Part shown: positions 1 to 9,897 of the stretch, piece by piece | How the letters are laid out: each line of letters starts with the position of its first letter | How positions within the stretch are numbered: position 1 is the stretch's first letter | Assembly (NCBI GenBank): GCA_024685135.1 | Contig: JAIKWA010000050.1 | Span: 1-64,000, forward strand | Reading direction: 5' to 3' | Length of the DNA stretch: 64,000 nt | Source of the DNA: Saccharofermentans sp. | GTDB lineage: Bacteria; Bacillota; Clostridia; Saccharofermentanales; Saccharofermentanaceae | Position numbers and translations under genes: made by a program | Notes under the pieces: generated by a model | What the model was told of the DNA's origin: nothing | Seen by the model: only the letters and a program-made list of their open reading frames with translations | Database searches by the model: none

Positions 1-491
1 ATTCTTCGTCGTCTAACTCGAACTCAGCTGTGTATGTGATCTCGATGGTCTCATCGGAATCCTCGATAGCTGCAACGAGTCCGTCGATATCCTCGAACTC
101 ACCGTCTTCTATTACCTTCTCATAGTCAACCATTGTGAATATGATGTCGCACTCAGCAGACTCACCGTCTACTTCTACGCTGTCTTCGTCAACAGTGTAC
201 TCAATCGTTCCCTCAACGGCATCATTAAATGCGATCTGATCTTCTGTATAAAGATCATCACTTAAGATCATTTCCAAGGCTGTAGCAAAATCACTATCTT
301 TATCCTCAGTTGTGAGCTTGATGATCTTAGAAGGAATACCTTTCTTAACAGCAGATCCAAAAGCATCTGCTGCATCGATAACCTCAGCCTTAGCCTTACC
401 GCCGCCAAGACAACCTGCAACGGAGAAAACCATTGAAGCGGAAATCGCTACACATAAGGTCTTGGTCAGGACTTTTCTACTGATAACCATA
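1..491 (-). CDS. Putative lipoprotein, N-terminal part (3' end lies outside the window); tandem paralog of 640..2013
   Basis: Minus-strand frame starting at 491 (MVISRKVLTK...SVAGC lipobox) is open to the left edge and nearly identical to the N-terminal third of the 640..2013 product; absent from the ORF track because its stop is outside the window. Confidence 0.85.
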
Positions 492-576
492 AAATACCTC
501 CTGCTTAATTCAAGTTTATAAAACTAATCTTACTATAATCACAAAGTGTTATCGATACTTTATGCAAGACAGAAGA

Positions 577-611
577 ATAAAAACATGGCGCCTTCTAATG
601 AAGACGCCATG
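577..611 (-). terminator. Rho-independent terminator downstream of the 640..2013 lipoprotein gene
   Basis: Hairpin CATGGCG(c)CTTC-TAAT-GAAG(a)CGCCATG at 584-611, followed on the minus strand by GTTTTTAT. Confidence 0.8.
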
Positions 612-639
612 CATTACACACTAATTAAAGTGATCGGTA

Positions 640-2013
640 TCAGTATTCAGCTGATGTAGCTTCAACTACCTGACAAGCAGCAAAGAGATATGCTGTCTCT
701 TCGCTTGTATCTGATACAACGAGCAGATAGTAACCGGGAACCATCTCAGAAGGTGTGTAGTCGATATCATAATATGTATCTGTATTAGGATATACAGTAG
801 GAGCTATTGTTGCAGTATATGCAGGTGTAGCCATTTCCTCATCAGACATATCATCGTCTTCTGAATAGTAATAGTTATATGTGATCTCCTCAGTCTCTGA
901 AGGATCTACCTGGATAGAGAAAGCAATAGTCTCTGTATCAGAGCAGAAAACGCCATCTTCGGGCATTGTTCCTGCATAATCCCACCAACCTGCGTCGATC
1001 GACTTAGCTTCGAAAGAAGCATCCTGGAATTCGAACATTGCTGAGGTACTGGGATCTGTTGTAGGATCTGTTGCCTGAGTTGTAGGTACTTCATCTTCGA
1101 GAACTACACAAGACTCGTCGACCCAAGAGGTTCCATCAGGGAGATAAACGATGATCTCATAATCACCGGGAGCCATATAACCTGCGTCTGTCATTGTTGC
1201 GCCCTGCTCTTCACCATACATCAATTCAATATAAGAAGAACCGCCAACGGGTACGCTCTCACTTGTGTAAACGAGACCGTCGTTGTAGTAAACCTCATAT
1301 GTGATGTAGTTTGCTTCAGGATCTACATTGTAGATATCACTTGTGAACCACAGATCGAGCTCGATGTAGCTGTTCCATGCAGCATATGTGCCGTTGTCAT
1401 CATCGTAGAACCAGTCTGTGTAATCGAGCAGGCCTGAGATATCAGCTGCAGCTGCAACAGGAAGCTCTGCTGAAAGATAATCATAAACCTTACCAAGATC
1501 CTTATCATCAGCATTGGATACGAGCCACTCTTCGTCGTCTAACTCGAACTCAGCTGTGTATGTGATCTCGATTGTATCTTCGCTGTCCTCGATAGCTGCA
1601 ACGAGTCCGTCGATATCCTCGAACTCACCGTCTTCTATTACCTTCTCGTAGTCAACCATTGTGAATACGATGTCGCACTCAGCAGACTCGCCGTCTACTT
1701 CTACGCTGTCTTCGTCAACAGTGTACTCAATTGTTCCCTCAACAGCATTGTTGAAAGCGATCTGATCTTCTGTATAAAGATCATCACTTAAGATCGTTTC
1801 CAGTCCAAGAGCAAAATCACTATCCTTCTCCTCTGTTGTGAGCTTGATGATCTTTGCGGGATCTGCCTTCTTAACAGCAGAACCAAAAGCATCAGCAGCT
1901 TCAATTACCTCGGCCTTAGCCTTACCGCCAAAACAGCCTGCAACGGAAAGAACCATTGATGCAGCAACAGCTACGCAGCCTATCTTGGTAAGAACTCTTC
2001 TACTAATAACCAT
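640..2013 (-). CDS. Putative secreted lipoprotein with acidic repeats, unknown function
   Basis: 457-aa ORF; signal peptide with lipobox (VLSVAGC); RBS AGGAGG upstream. Confidence 0.85.
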   Translation of the reverse strand: MVISRRVLTKIGCVAVAASMVLSVAGCFGGKAKAEVIEAADAFGSAVKKADPAKIIKLTTEEKDSDFALGLETILSDDLYTEDQIAFNNAVEGTIEYTVDEDSVEVDGESAECDIVFTMVDYEKVIEDGEFEDIDGLVAAIEDSEDTIEITYTAEFELDDEEWLVSNADDKDLGKVYDYLSAELPVAAAADISGLLDYTDWFYDDDNGTYAAWNSYIELDLWFTSDIYNVDPEANYITYEVYYNDGLVYTSESVPVGGSSYIELMYGEEQGATMTDAGYMAPGDYEIIVYLPDGTSWVDESCVVLEDEVPTTQATDPTTDPSTSAMFEFQDASFEAKSIDAGWWDYAGTMPEDGVFCSDTETIAFSIQVDPSETEEITYNYYYSEDDDMSDEEMATPAYTATIAPTVYPNTDTYYDIDYTPSEMVPGYYLLVVSDTSEETAYLFAACQVVEATSAEY

Positions 2014-2103
2014 AGTATTCCTCCTATTTAGATATATGGTGATAATATCAGTTTTGACTTAAAAATCAAGTGCATTTGCTTTGTATAAAGGTTTACAATT
2101 ACT

Positions 2104-2131
2104 TTGACTTAAAAGCTTATTATTATATAAT
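2104..2131 (+). promoter_or_regulatory. Sigma-A-like promoter for the two-component system
   Basis: TTGACT-N16-TATAAT about 40 nt upstream of the response regulator start. Confidence 0.65.
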
Positions 2132-2168
2132 TACAACATATTGAGATAATCGAGGTATTAGGATAATC

Positions 2169-2855
2169 ATGATCACACCTACAATACTTATATGCGATGA
2201 CGACCCGGTTGTACACGAATCACTTGCCCTTTATCTGGACAATGATAATTTTGCACATATAGATGCCTATGACGGCAAGGAATCGCTTGAGAAGGTCGCT
2301 TCTTCCAACATCGACCTTATCCTTCTCGACGTTATGATGCCTGAGATGAGCGGTCTTGATGTTTGCCGTGAGGTAAGGAAGACTCACACGACACCCATAA
2401 TCATGCTCACTGCCAAGGGCGAAGAGATCGACAAGATCGTAGGTCTTGAGCTCGGTGCGGACGACTATATCGTTAAACCCTTCTCACCCAGAGAAGTTAT
2501 TGCCAGGATCAAGGCTGTATTAAGAAGAGCCGAGGACCAGACAGCTACGGCTCCTTCTACGCTCCACTACGACGGCTTCGATATCAACCTCAACAACTAT
2601 TCCGTTAAGATCAACGGTGAATCCATACCCTTCACTCCCAAGGAAGTTGAGATCCTCTATCTCCTGGCTTCACACCCCGGACAGGTCTACAACAGAGAGA
2701 AGATCTTAGAGACTGTATGGGGCCTTGAATACAACGGCGATTCAAGAACCGTTGATACACATATCAAGAGGATCAGACAGAAGGTTACGCTTGATAATGC
2801 TTCATGGAGCATCCAAACGATTTACGGTGTCGGATATAAGTTCGAGGTAAATTAA
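2169..2855 (+). CDS. OmpR/PhoB-family response regulator
   Basis: Receiver domain (CDDDP...LLDVMMPEMSG...KPF) plus winged-helix effector (TVDTHIKRIRQK...YGVGYKF). Confidence 0.95.
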   Translation: MITPTILICDDDPVVHESLALYLDNDNFAHIDAYDGKESLEKVASSNIDLILLDVMMPEMSGLDVCREVRKTHTTPIIMLTAKGEEIDKIVGLELGADDYIVKPFSPREVIARIKAVLRRAEDQTATAPSTLHYDGFDINLNNYSVKINGESIPFTPKEVEILYLLASHPGQVYNREKILETVWGLEYNGDSRTVDTHIKRIRQKVTLDNASWSIQTIYGVGYKFEVN

Positions 2856-4666
2856 TGTTTCAAAGCACAATGCTCAAGAGGACAATGGCGCTCATCTTAT
2901 GGGCATTGCTCGCATCAGCTATCCTTGCAACTGTTGCTTTCGTTTTCGCGGGCAGACAGGTTACTGTCGAGATGCAGACGGATGCTGCGATTAATCAGGA
3001 TTCCGTATATAGTAACATCTTCAAGATCGCACCCGATTTCTTTGATTCGGGTGAATATATGCATTTCTTCTTCTCAACGACATATTCATCGGGCCACGAT
3101 TACTATCTTATGAGCCCGGATATGCAGTTTATAGTAAATCAGACCGCCCAGGAGAACCTCAACCTGACAGACGAGAGCTCGGCTATCATCCTCGATAAGA
3201 TAATGAACAGTGATTTCAAGAGGACTGATGACGGGCTTGAGTTTATAACGGCCAAATCCGAGGTATACGATAAATCTATCCTTGCCCTTAAGCAGCCTGT
3301 CCTCTTCCATGGAGTTACCTGCTATCTTGTATCTGTCACTTATATCGACATATTTAACAGCCTCATAATCAGATACATCAATATCCTGATGCTCTCTACC
3401 CTTATGGCGGCCCTCGTCATGCTCATCCCTGCCTTCCTCCTTGTAAGGCACATGGTAATCCCTATACAGAACATCAATGAGATAGCGATGGAATATGCTA
3501 AGGGTAATCTCAGCTTAAGGGCCGACGAACACCACAAAGGCGAAGTCGGCGAGCTCGGTGCCTCGTTTAACTATCTGGCAGATCAGCTCTCACACTCCAT
3601 CGACAGTCTTACTGCCGAGAAGAATCAGCTCCAGGAGATCTTCAATGCGATATCAGACGGTATAGTCGTAGTTGATGCTGAGTGCAAACCCGTAACGACC
3701 AATGAAGTCATCAAGAACCTGTTCAGCAGAGCGGACAAGAACAATCTGTTCACAGAGAGACTTCAGCTTATCCCCTTCGATGAGATCTGGACAGACTTCG
3801 AAGAAGCCATCAAGACAGGCACTGTTCAGAAGCGTTCGATCGAACACAGAGAATACGCTTACCAGTCGACTATCATCCCTAAGTTCGATGCAAACGATTC
3901 TACCAAACCGGTAGGAGCTACGGGCTTCTTCAGAGATATCTACGAGCAGCAGAAGAACGAACAGTTCAGACAGGACTATGTAGCTAATATCTCACACGAG
4001 CTAAGGACACCGCTTCAAACACTCAGAGGTCTCATCGAACCTTTGCAGGACGGCATGGTAAAGAAGGAAGAAGACCGTCAGCGTTACTACGACATCATCT
4101 ACAGCGAGACGATGCGTCTGTCAAGGCTTATCGATGACATGTTAGAGCTCTCCAAGCTCCAGTCAAGGACTCTCGCCTTCAAGACATTCCCCTTCGATGT
4201 CAATAAGCTCATAAACAATGTTGAGATCAGGTTTAAGAACGTCATGCACGAAGCGGGTATCGAGTTTAGCATACAGAATAACTACGGCAAGCTCCCTACC
4301 GTTATGGGTAACCCCGACCGAGTTGAGCAGATCCTCGTAATCTTATTGGACAATGCCAAGAAGTATACGCCTAAGGGCAAGTCGATCACGATACTTACAG
4401 ACTATATCGATTCCGAGAAGAAGGTATTCATATCTGTTTCTGATACAGGTCAAGGCATACACGAATACGACATTGACCATATTTTCGACAGGTTCTTCAA
4501 GGCCGACAGAGCCAGAGGCAAGAAGGGTTCAGGTTTGGGCCTTTCCATCGCAAGAGAGCTTCTTACCTACATGGGCGAGTCCATCACCGTAAAGAGTAAG
4601 TACGGCGAAGGTGCTACATTCACCTTCACGCTTACAAAGGCGGAGGCCATTGATGTCTGGGAATGA
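2855..4666 (+). CDS. Membrane sensor histidine kinase (HAMP, PAS-like, HisKA, HATPase_c)
   Basis: Two TM segments, SHELRTPLQTL H-box, DTGQGI and GSGLGLSIA ATP-binding motifs; 1-nt overlap with the response regulator. Confidence 0.95.
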   Translation: MFQSTMLKRTMALILWALLASAILATVAFVFAGRQVTVEMQTDAAINQDSVYSNIFKIAPDFFDSGEYMHFFFSTTYSSGHDYYLMSPDMQFIVNQTAQENLNLTDESSAIILDKIMNSDFKRTDDGLEFITAKSEVYDKSILALKQPVLFHGVTCYLVSVTYIDIFNSLIIRYINILMLSTLMAALVMLIPAFLLVRHMVIPIQNINEIAMEYAKGNLSLRADEHHKGEVGELGASFNYLADQLSHSIDSLTAEKNQLQEIFNAISDGIVVVDAECKPVTTNEVIKNLFSRADKNNLFTERLQLIPFDEIWTDFEEAIKTGTVQKRSIEHREYAYQSTIIPKFDANDSTKPVGATGFFRDIYEQQKNEQFRQDYVANISHELRTPLQTLRGLIEPLQDGMVKKEEDRQRYYDIIYSETMRLSRLIDDMLELSKLQSRTLAFKTFPFDVNKLINNVEIRFKNVMHEAGIEFSIQNNYGKLPTVMGNPDRVEQILVILLDNAKKYTPKGKSITILTDYIDSEKKVFISVSDTGQGIHEYDIDHIFDRFFKADRARGKKGSGLGLSIARELLTYMGESITVKSKYGEGATFTFTLTKAEAIDVWE

Positions 4667-5375
4667 TGTAAGACCCGGCGAGAGGATCAACAAATACATC
4701 GCATCCACAGGTCTTTGCTCAAGAAGGCAGGCAGATACCCTGATAGAGCAAGGCAAAGTTACGATCAACGATAGAGTTGCTTCTTCAGGCGACAAAGTGC
4801 TCGAAGGAGACGAAGTCAAAGTTGACGGCAAGGCCGTGATCCCCGAAGATTCAAGGATATATATCGCTCTTAATAAGCCCCTGGGCATTACCTGCACAAC
4901 GGACAAGAGAGATCCGTCCAATATAATCGATTTCCTCAATATGGATATGCGTATCTTCCCCATCGGAAGGCTCGATAAGAATTCCTCGGGGCTTATCCTT
5001 CTTACCAATGACGGTGATATAGTAAACAAGCTGCTTCGCGCCGAGAACAATCACGACAAGGAATATAAGGTTACTTTGGATAAGCCTTACTCTGCTGATT
5101 TCAAGAGCAAGATGGAAGGCGGTATCCCGATACTCGGCACAGTGACACTCCCCTGCACCGTTATCCCTGAGAGCAAAAGAAGCTTCAGGATAATACTGCA
5201 TCAAGGTCTTAACAGACAGATCAGACGCATGTGTGAATACCTGGGTTATCGCGTGGTAAAGCTTAAGAGAGTACGCTTCATGAACATTGAGCTCGGTAAT
5301 CTTAATACCGGCGAATGGCGCTATATAAAAGGAAACGAGCTCAAGAGATTACTTGAGCTCGCCGGTATAGATTAA
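4653..5375 (+). CDS. rluF: RsuA/RluB/E/F-family 23S rRNA pseudouridine synthase, RluF-like
   Basis: S4 domain (RINKYIASTGLCSRRQADTLI) and GRLDKNSSGLILLTNDG motif; ATG at 4653 preferred over the ORF-track start at 4611. Confidence 0.85.
   Translation: MSGNDVRPGERINKYIASTGLCSRRQADTLIEQGKVTINDRVASSGDKVLEGDEVKVDGKAVIPEDSRIYIALNKPLGITCTTDKRDPSNIIDFLNMDMRIFPIGRLDKNSSGLILLTNDGDIVNKLLRAENNHDKEYKVTLDKPYSADFKSKMEGGIPILGTVTLPCTVIPESKRSFRIILHQGLNRQIRRMCEYLGYRVVKLKRVRFMNIELGNLNTGEWRYIKGNELKRLLELAGID
5321..5361 (-). terminator. Intrinsic-terminator-like hairpin for minus-strand transcription, inside the 3' end of rluF
   Basis: Perfect 10-bp stem CGAGCTCAAG-AGATTA-CTTGAGCTCG (5336-5361); minus-strand tail TTTCCTTTTATAT; lies 30 nt past the stop of the 5391..6077 gene. 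Confidence 0.65.
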
Positions 5376-5390
5376 GTTATCTGTCAATTA

Positions 5391-6077
5391 TTACTCGTCT
5401 GAGTTTGCGAGGTCTCCCTCACCCTTCTCATTCTGAGCATCCTCGATGATCTTATCGATGTCCTCATCACCTGTTGATGTCCTGTCGTCCTTGTCCTTCT
5501 CAAAGTAGAACTTGACCTTATCTTCGCTGTTCCTTGCACCGTATGCATCAGCTATTGCAAGGCAGTCAGCCTTGAGGCTGTTAAAGTCTTCGCGGCTCTC
5601 GAGATCGTTTGCCGATGTCTGATAGCAAGCATCCTGGAATACATCGTCTAACACGAGATATTCATTGTTGCCGGAACCGAAGTTCTTATCGATCATAGCT
5701 TCTGCTTCGTCAGGCTTACCCTGTCTTGCATCGAAATTCTCGAAGGGGATCTTGATCTGGCTGTAACGGTATCTGAGTACGATGGACTTCTCGTTATAGT
5801 CAACTGCTACTCTGTACTTAGCTACCAGGAATGTCTGGCAGAATACAAGGACCATGCAGACTGCAAGGATAGCAAATATCGCACCTGCGATAATAAATAC
5901 CATATTACCGGAAGCCTTAAGGAAGCAAAGGATCGCGCCTACGACAAAGGCAACGCAACAGATTGCTGATATCATCCTGTTCCTGTTTATCTTTGCCTTA
6001 CTTCCCGGATAGCAATGCACACCTTCCTGGGGAAGCAGAGCGATCTTGGCGCTGTCACCGAATTCTGTTGTATCCAT
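5391..6077 (-). CDS. Hypothetical membrane protein with two N-terminal TM helices
   Basis: 228-aa ORF with hydrophobic hairpin and acidic C-terminus; RBS AAGGAGG upstream. Confidence 0.7.
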   Translation of the reverse strand: MDTTEFGDSAKIALLPQEGVHCYPGSKAKINRNRMISAICCVAFVVGAILCFLKASGNMVFIIAGAIFAILAVCMVLVFCQTFLVAKYRVAVDYNEKSIVLRYRYSQIKIPFENFDARQGKPDEAEAMIDKNFGSGNNEYLVLDDVFQDACYQTSANDLESREDFNSLKADCLAIADAYGARNSEDKVKFYFEKDKDDRTSTGDEDIDKIIEDAQNEKGEGDLANSDE

Positions 6078-6088
6078 GTAGAACCTCC

Positions 6089-8743
6089 TTATTTATTAAG
6101 CATCTCGATTCTCTGGCAGATGCTGTTATACATTTCTTCGTAGTTTGCCTGCTTCTCGCGTTCTGCATTGACTACGGCTTCGGGAGCTCTTGATGTGAAG
6201 TTCTCGTTAGCGAGCTTGCCCTTAACGCGCTTGATCTCGCCATCTAATCTGTCCTTCTCCTTTGCAAGACGCTCGAGCTCCTTGCTGATATCGATGAGAT
6301 CCTCCAAAGGCAGATAGATCTCACCACCCTTGAACATTGCTGCAACTGCTGTTGCGGGGATGCCTTCCTTATCCTTCTGTGTCTCAAGTCCGCTTACGGA
6401 TGCAAGACGTGCGAGGAAAGCCCCACCATCTACGAACATCTTGGCAGTCTTATCAGAAGGTGTAACTACGATGATCCTCGCCTTGCGTGAAGGAGCAACA
6501 TCCATCTCCTTACGAACGGCTCTGATACCTCTTATTGCATCCATCAAGGTCTCCATCATCTCGCTGTCAGCAGGAGAAGAATAGATCTTGTCTGCGTCGG
6601 GCCAGTCGGAGATCATGATCGATTCAGACTTATCAGTAAGTACGAGATTTGAGTAAACCTCTTCCGTGATGAAAGGCATGAAGGGATGCAGGAGCTTCAT
6701 TGCCTGGCCTAATACATAATTCAAGATGTACATAGCCTCGAGCCTTGTAGGACATTCCTTGTCGAAAAGCCTGCTCTTGGAGATCTCGATATACCAGTCG
6801 CAGAAGTTATCCCAGATAAAGTCTACGATCTTGGAAAGAGCAACACCGAAATCGTAGTTGTTGAGGTTTACGGTAACCTCAGCCGTTACTTCGTGAAGTT
6901 TTGTAAGTATCCACTTATCTTCGAGTGTGAACTTATCCTCGGATACGCCTGAGAAGTCTACTTCGTCTTCCATGTTCATGATGACGAATCTCATTGCGTT
7001 CCAGATCTTGTTGGACAGGTTTCTGCCCATCGTGATCTTGTCTTCCTGGAATCTCTGATCGTTACCGGGAGCATTACCGGTAACGAGAGCATATCTAAGC
7101 GCATCAGCACCGCTCTTGTCGATGATCTCGAGAGGATCGATACCGTTGCCCAAAGACTTACTCATCTTCCTGCCCTGTGAATCTCTTACGAGACCGTGGA
7201 TAAGAACATCTCTGAAGGGCTCCTCATCCATATGTGCCATACCGGCAACGATCATCCTGGATACCCAGAATGTGATGATGTCATAACCTGTTACGAGTGT
7301 ATCCGTAGGATAGAATCTCTTGAGATCTTCAGTATCTTCAGGCCAGCCTAAAGTAGAGAAAGGCCAGAGAGCTGATGAGAACCATGTATCGAGTGTATCG
7401 GGATCCTGACGCATGGGCTTGCCGCACTTGGGGCAAACTGCTGTCTCGTCCTTGGTTACAACGATCTCACCACAGTCGTCGCAGTAGAATGCAGGGATCC
7501 TGTGTCCCCACCAGAGCTGTCTGGAGATACACCAGTCACGGATATCCTCCATCCAGTTGAAGTAGTTCTTGTTGAACCTCTCCGGAACGAATCTGATCCG
7601 TCCGTCCTTAACTGCTTCGATGGCGGGCTTTGCAAGCTCTTCCATCTTAACGAACCACTGGAGTGATACACGGGGCTCTATTGTAGTACCGCAACGGTAG
7701 CATGTACCTACATTGTGGTTATAGTCTTCTGTCTTGATGAGGAATCCGCCCTCTTCGAGATCCTTAACGATAGCTTCTCTTGCTTCGTAACGATCCATAC
7801 CGGCATACTTGGGATAGTCTTCAGTGATCTTGGCATCCTCTGTAAGAACCGTGATAACCTCGAGACCGTGACGCTGTCCTACCTCGAAGTCGTTGGGGTC
7901 ATGTGCAGGTGTGATCTTAACGACACCTGTACCGAATTCGATATCAACATAATCGTCTGCAACAACGGGGATCTTCCTGCCAACGAGAGGAAGAATGAGC
8001 ATTTTGCCTACGATGTCCTTATATCTCTCATCCTTAGGGTTAACTGCAACAGCAGTATCACCCAGGAGTGTCTCAGGTCTTGTTGTGGCAAGCTCAACAT
8101 AGCCCGAACCGTCTTCCAGGGGATATCTTAAATGCCAGAAGTGACCTGCCTGATCCTCGTATTCAACCTCTGCATTGGAGATAGAAGTAAGGCAGTGAGG
8201 GCACCAGTTGATGATCCTCTCACCTCTGTAGATAAGGCCCTGCTCGTAGTACTTAACGAATACGTCCTTAACAGCTTCTGAGCAACCTTCATCCATTGTG
8301 AAGCGCTCTCTTGACCAGTCGCAGGAAGAACCCATCTTCTTGAGCTGCTCTACGATCCTGCCGCCATACTGAGCCTTCCAATCCCAGGCTCTCTCAAGGA
8401 ACTTCTCTCTTCCGATATCTTCCTTGAAGATGCCTTCCTTACGCATCTGCTCAACGATCTTGGCCTCAGTAGCGATAGATGCATGGTCCGTGCCCGGTAC
8501 CCATAAAGCAGCATAACCGTTCATTCTCTTGAAACGTGTAAGGATATCCTGCAATGTATTATCAAGGGCGTGTCCCATATGGAGCTGACCCGTGATGTTC
8601 GGCGGGGGCATAACAATGCTGAAAGGCTTCTTTGACTTGTCATCTGAGGGCTTGAAATAACCCTTGCTCATCCAATTATTATATAAACGCGGTTCGGCCT
8701 CATTGGGCTCGAAAGTTTTGCTTATATCATCGATTCTTGCCAT
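6089..8743 (-). CDS. valS: Valyl-tRNA synthetase
   Basis: PPPNITGQLHMGHAL (HIGH-type) and KMSKSLGN motifs, C-terminal coiled coil; ATG at 8743 (MARIDDISKTF) preferred over 8818. Confidence 0.97.
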   Translation of the reverse strand: MARIDDISKTFEPNEAEPRLYNNWMSKGYFKPSDDKSKKPFSIVMPPPNITGQLHMGHALDNTLQDILTRFKRMNGYAALWVPGTDHASIATEAKIVEQMRKEGIFKEDIGREKFLERAWDWKAQYGGRIVEQLKKMGSSCDWSRERFTMDEGCSEAVKDVFVKYYEQGLIYRGERIINWCPHCLTSISNAEVEYEDQAGHFWHLRYPLEDGSGYVELATTRPETLLGDTAVAVNPKDERYKDIVGKMLILPLVGRKIPVVADDYVDIEFGTGVVKITPAHDPNDFEVGQRHGLEVITVLTEDAKITEDYPKYAGMDRYEAREAIVKDLEEGGFLIKTEDYNHNVGTCYRCGTTIEPRVSLQWFVKMEELAKPAIEAVKDGRIRFVPERFNKNYFNWMEDIRDWCISRQLWWGHRIPAFYCDDCGEIVVTKDETAVCPKCGKPMRQDPDTLDTWFSSALWPFSTLGWPEDTEDLKRFYPTDTLVTGYDIITFWVSRMIVAGMAHMDEEPFRDVLIHGLVRDSQGRKMSKSLGNGIDPLEIIDKSGADALRYALVTGNAPGNDQRFQEDKITMGRNLSNKIWNAMRFVIMNMEDEVDFSGVSEDKFTLEDKWILTKLHEVTAEVTVNLNNYDFGVALSKIVDFIWDNFCDWYIEISKSRLFDKECPTRLEAMYILNYVLGQAMKLLHPFMPFITEEVYSNLVLTDKSESIMISDWPDADKIYSSPADSEMMETLMDAIRGIRAVRKEMDVAPSRKARIIVVTPSDKTAKMFVDGGAFLARLASVSGLETQKDKEGIPATAVAAMFKGGEIYLPLEDLIDISKELERLAKEKDRLDGEIKRVKGKLANENFTSRAPEAVVNAEREKQANYEEMYNSICQRIEMLNK

Positions 8744-8852
8744 AAATACGATCTGACCTTCTTTCAAAGCTATTATTAAACGATTAATTATATCATAAAT
8801 AATAAAGCATATAATCACTATTATTACGATTTTGTCCTGTTCCTGCTATAGA

Positions 8853-8892
8853 TAACAAAGATCCCCAAAGTCTCTATCAAACTTTGGGGATC
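8853..8892 (-). terminator. Terminator downstream of glk
   Basis: 12-bp stem GATCCCCAAAGT...ACTTTGGGGATC (8860-8892); minus-strand tail TTTGTTATC. Confidence 0.65.
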
Positions 8893-8917
8893 TGCTTTGT
8901 TGACGTAAAGCTCTGAT

Positions 8918-9877
8918 CTATGCCTTGTCGATCATAGACAGAGCGCCATAGAGGATGGAGTCATCGCCTAAAGCAGCCTTCTTAAAATCGACAGTCTCTC
9001 TGATGGAAGGCATGCAGTACTTGTCTACTTCAGATAAGATCTTCTCGAGGAAGTAATCACCTACTGCTTCGATAACGCCGCCGCCGTAAACGACAACGTC
9101 GGGAGAGAAGGTGTTAACGAGGTTACCTGATGCTATTGCAAGATAGTGGCAGGCTCTGTCTACTGCTTCTGTTGCAACAGGCTCGTTCTCGGCTAAAGCC
9201 TGCTTCAAGAGCTTGGACTTGAATACGCCGCCCTGAACAGCTTCGCCTAAGATGGACTCTCTGCCTCTTGCTACCTGCTGGCGAATGTAAGAGCTCATGC
9301 CCTGCTTACTTGAGAAAGCCTCAAGGCATCCTCTCTGACCGCAGTTACAAAGAGGTCCCTCGGGATCGAGGATCATGTGACCGTATTCTGCCGCCTTGAA
9401 CTCGTTACCCGTAAAGAGCTTACCGTTGAGTATAAGGCCGCCGCCCATACCTGTTCCGACGAACAGACCGACGACATTCTTATAGCCCTTTGCAGCACCG
9501 TACTTGTATTCACCGAGGACACCTACGTTTACATCGTTGCCGATATAGAAAGGTGCACCGAATTCTTCCTCGATAGGCTTCCTGATATTGTAGTTTCTCC
9601 AAGGGAGATTGGGTGAGAACAATACTACACCCGTCTTCTGATTGATAACGCCGGGAGCGCCTGCTGCGATAGCGTTGATCTGGCTCTTCTTGATTCCGGA
9701 TTCGGCGATGAGCTCCTTAACTACGCTGACGATAACTTCTTCTACATTCTGTGAGGAATCCCCGCCGGCCTTGGTCTTCTTCTTGAGACGATAGATGATC
9801 TCCTTCTTGCTGTTGAAGACAACACCAAGGATCTTGGTACCGCCGATATCAAGACAAATGTTATAAGATTCTGCCAT
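8918..9877 (-). CDS. glk: ROK-family glucokinase
   Basis: DIGGTKILG phosphate loop, CNCGQRGCLEA zinc/ROK signature. Confidence 0.9.
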   Translation of the reverse strand: MAESYNICLDIGGTKILGVVFNSKKEIIYRLKKKTKAGGDSSQNVEEVIVSVVKELIAESGIKKSQINAIAAGAPGVINQKTGVVLFSPNLPWRNYNIRKPIEEEFGAPFYIGNDVNVGVLGEYKYGAAKGYKNVVGLFVGTGMGGGLILNGKLFTGNEFKAAEYGHMILDPEGPLCNCGQRGCLEAFSSKQGMSSYIRQQVARGRESILGEAVQGGVFKSKLLKQALAENEPVATEAVDRACHYLAIASGNLVNTFSPDVVVYGGGVIEAVGDYFLEKILSEVDKYCMPSIRETVDFKKAALGDDSILYGALSMIDKA

Positions 9878-9897
9878 AAGTAATTCCTCCTTTGCTA

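Noticed and set aside
3086-3451. 121-aa minus-strand ORF opposite the histidine kinase
   Set aside because: Overlaps the conserved kinase ectodomain and HAMP region; composition not protein-like.
7715-8131. 138-aa plus-strand ORF opposite valS
   Set aside because: Fully antisense to a clearly conserved valS segment; no plausible RBS or domain content; typical mirror ORF from codon bias.
8744-8860. T-box leader upstream of valS
   Set aside because: The upstream region is short and AT-rich with no T-box consensus (AGGGUGGNACCGCG-like) or antiterminator; likewise nothing before pheS.
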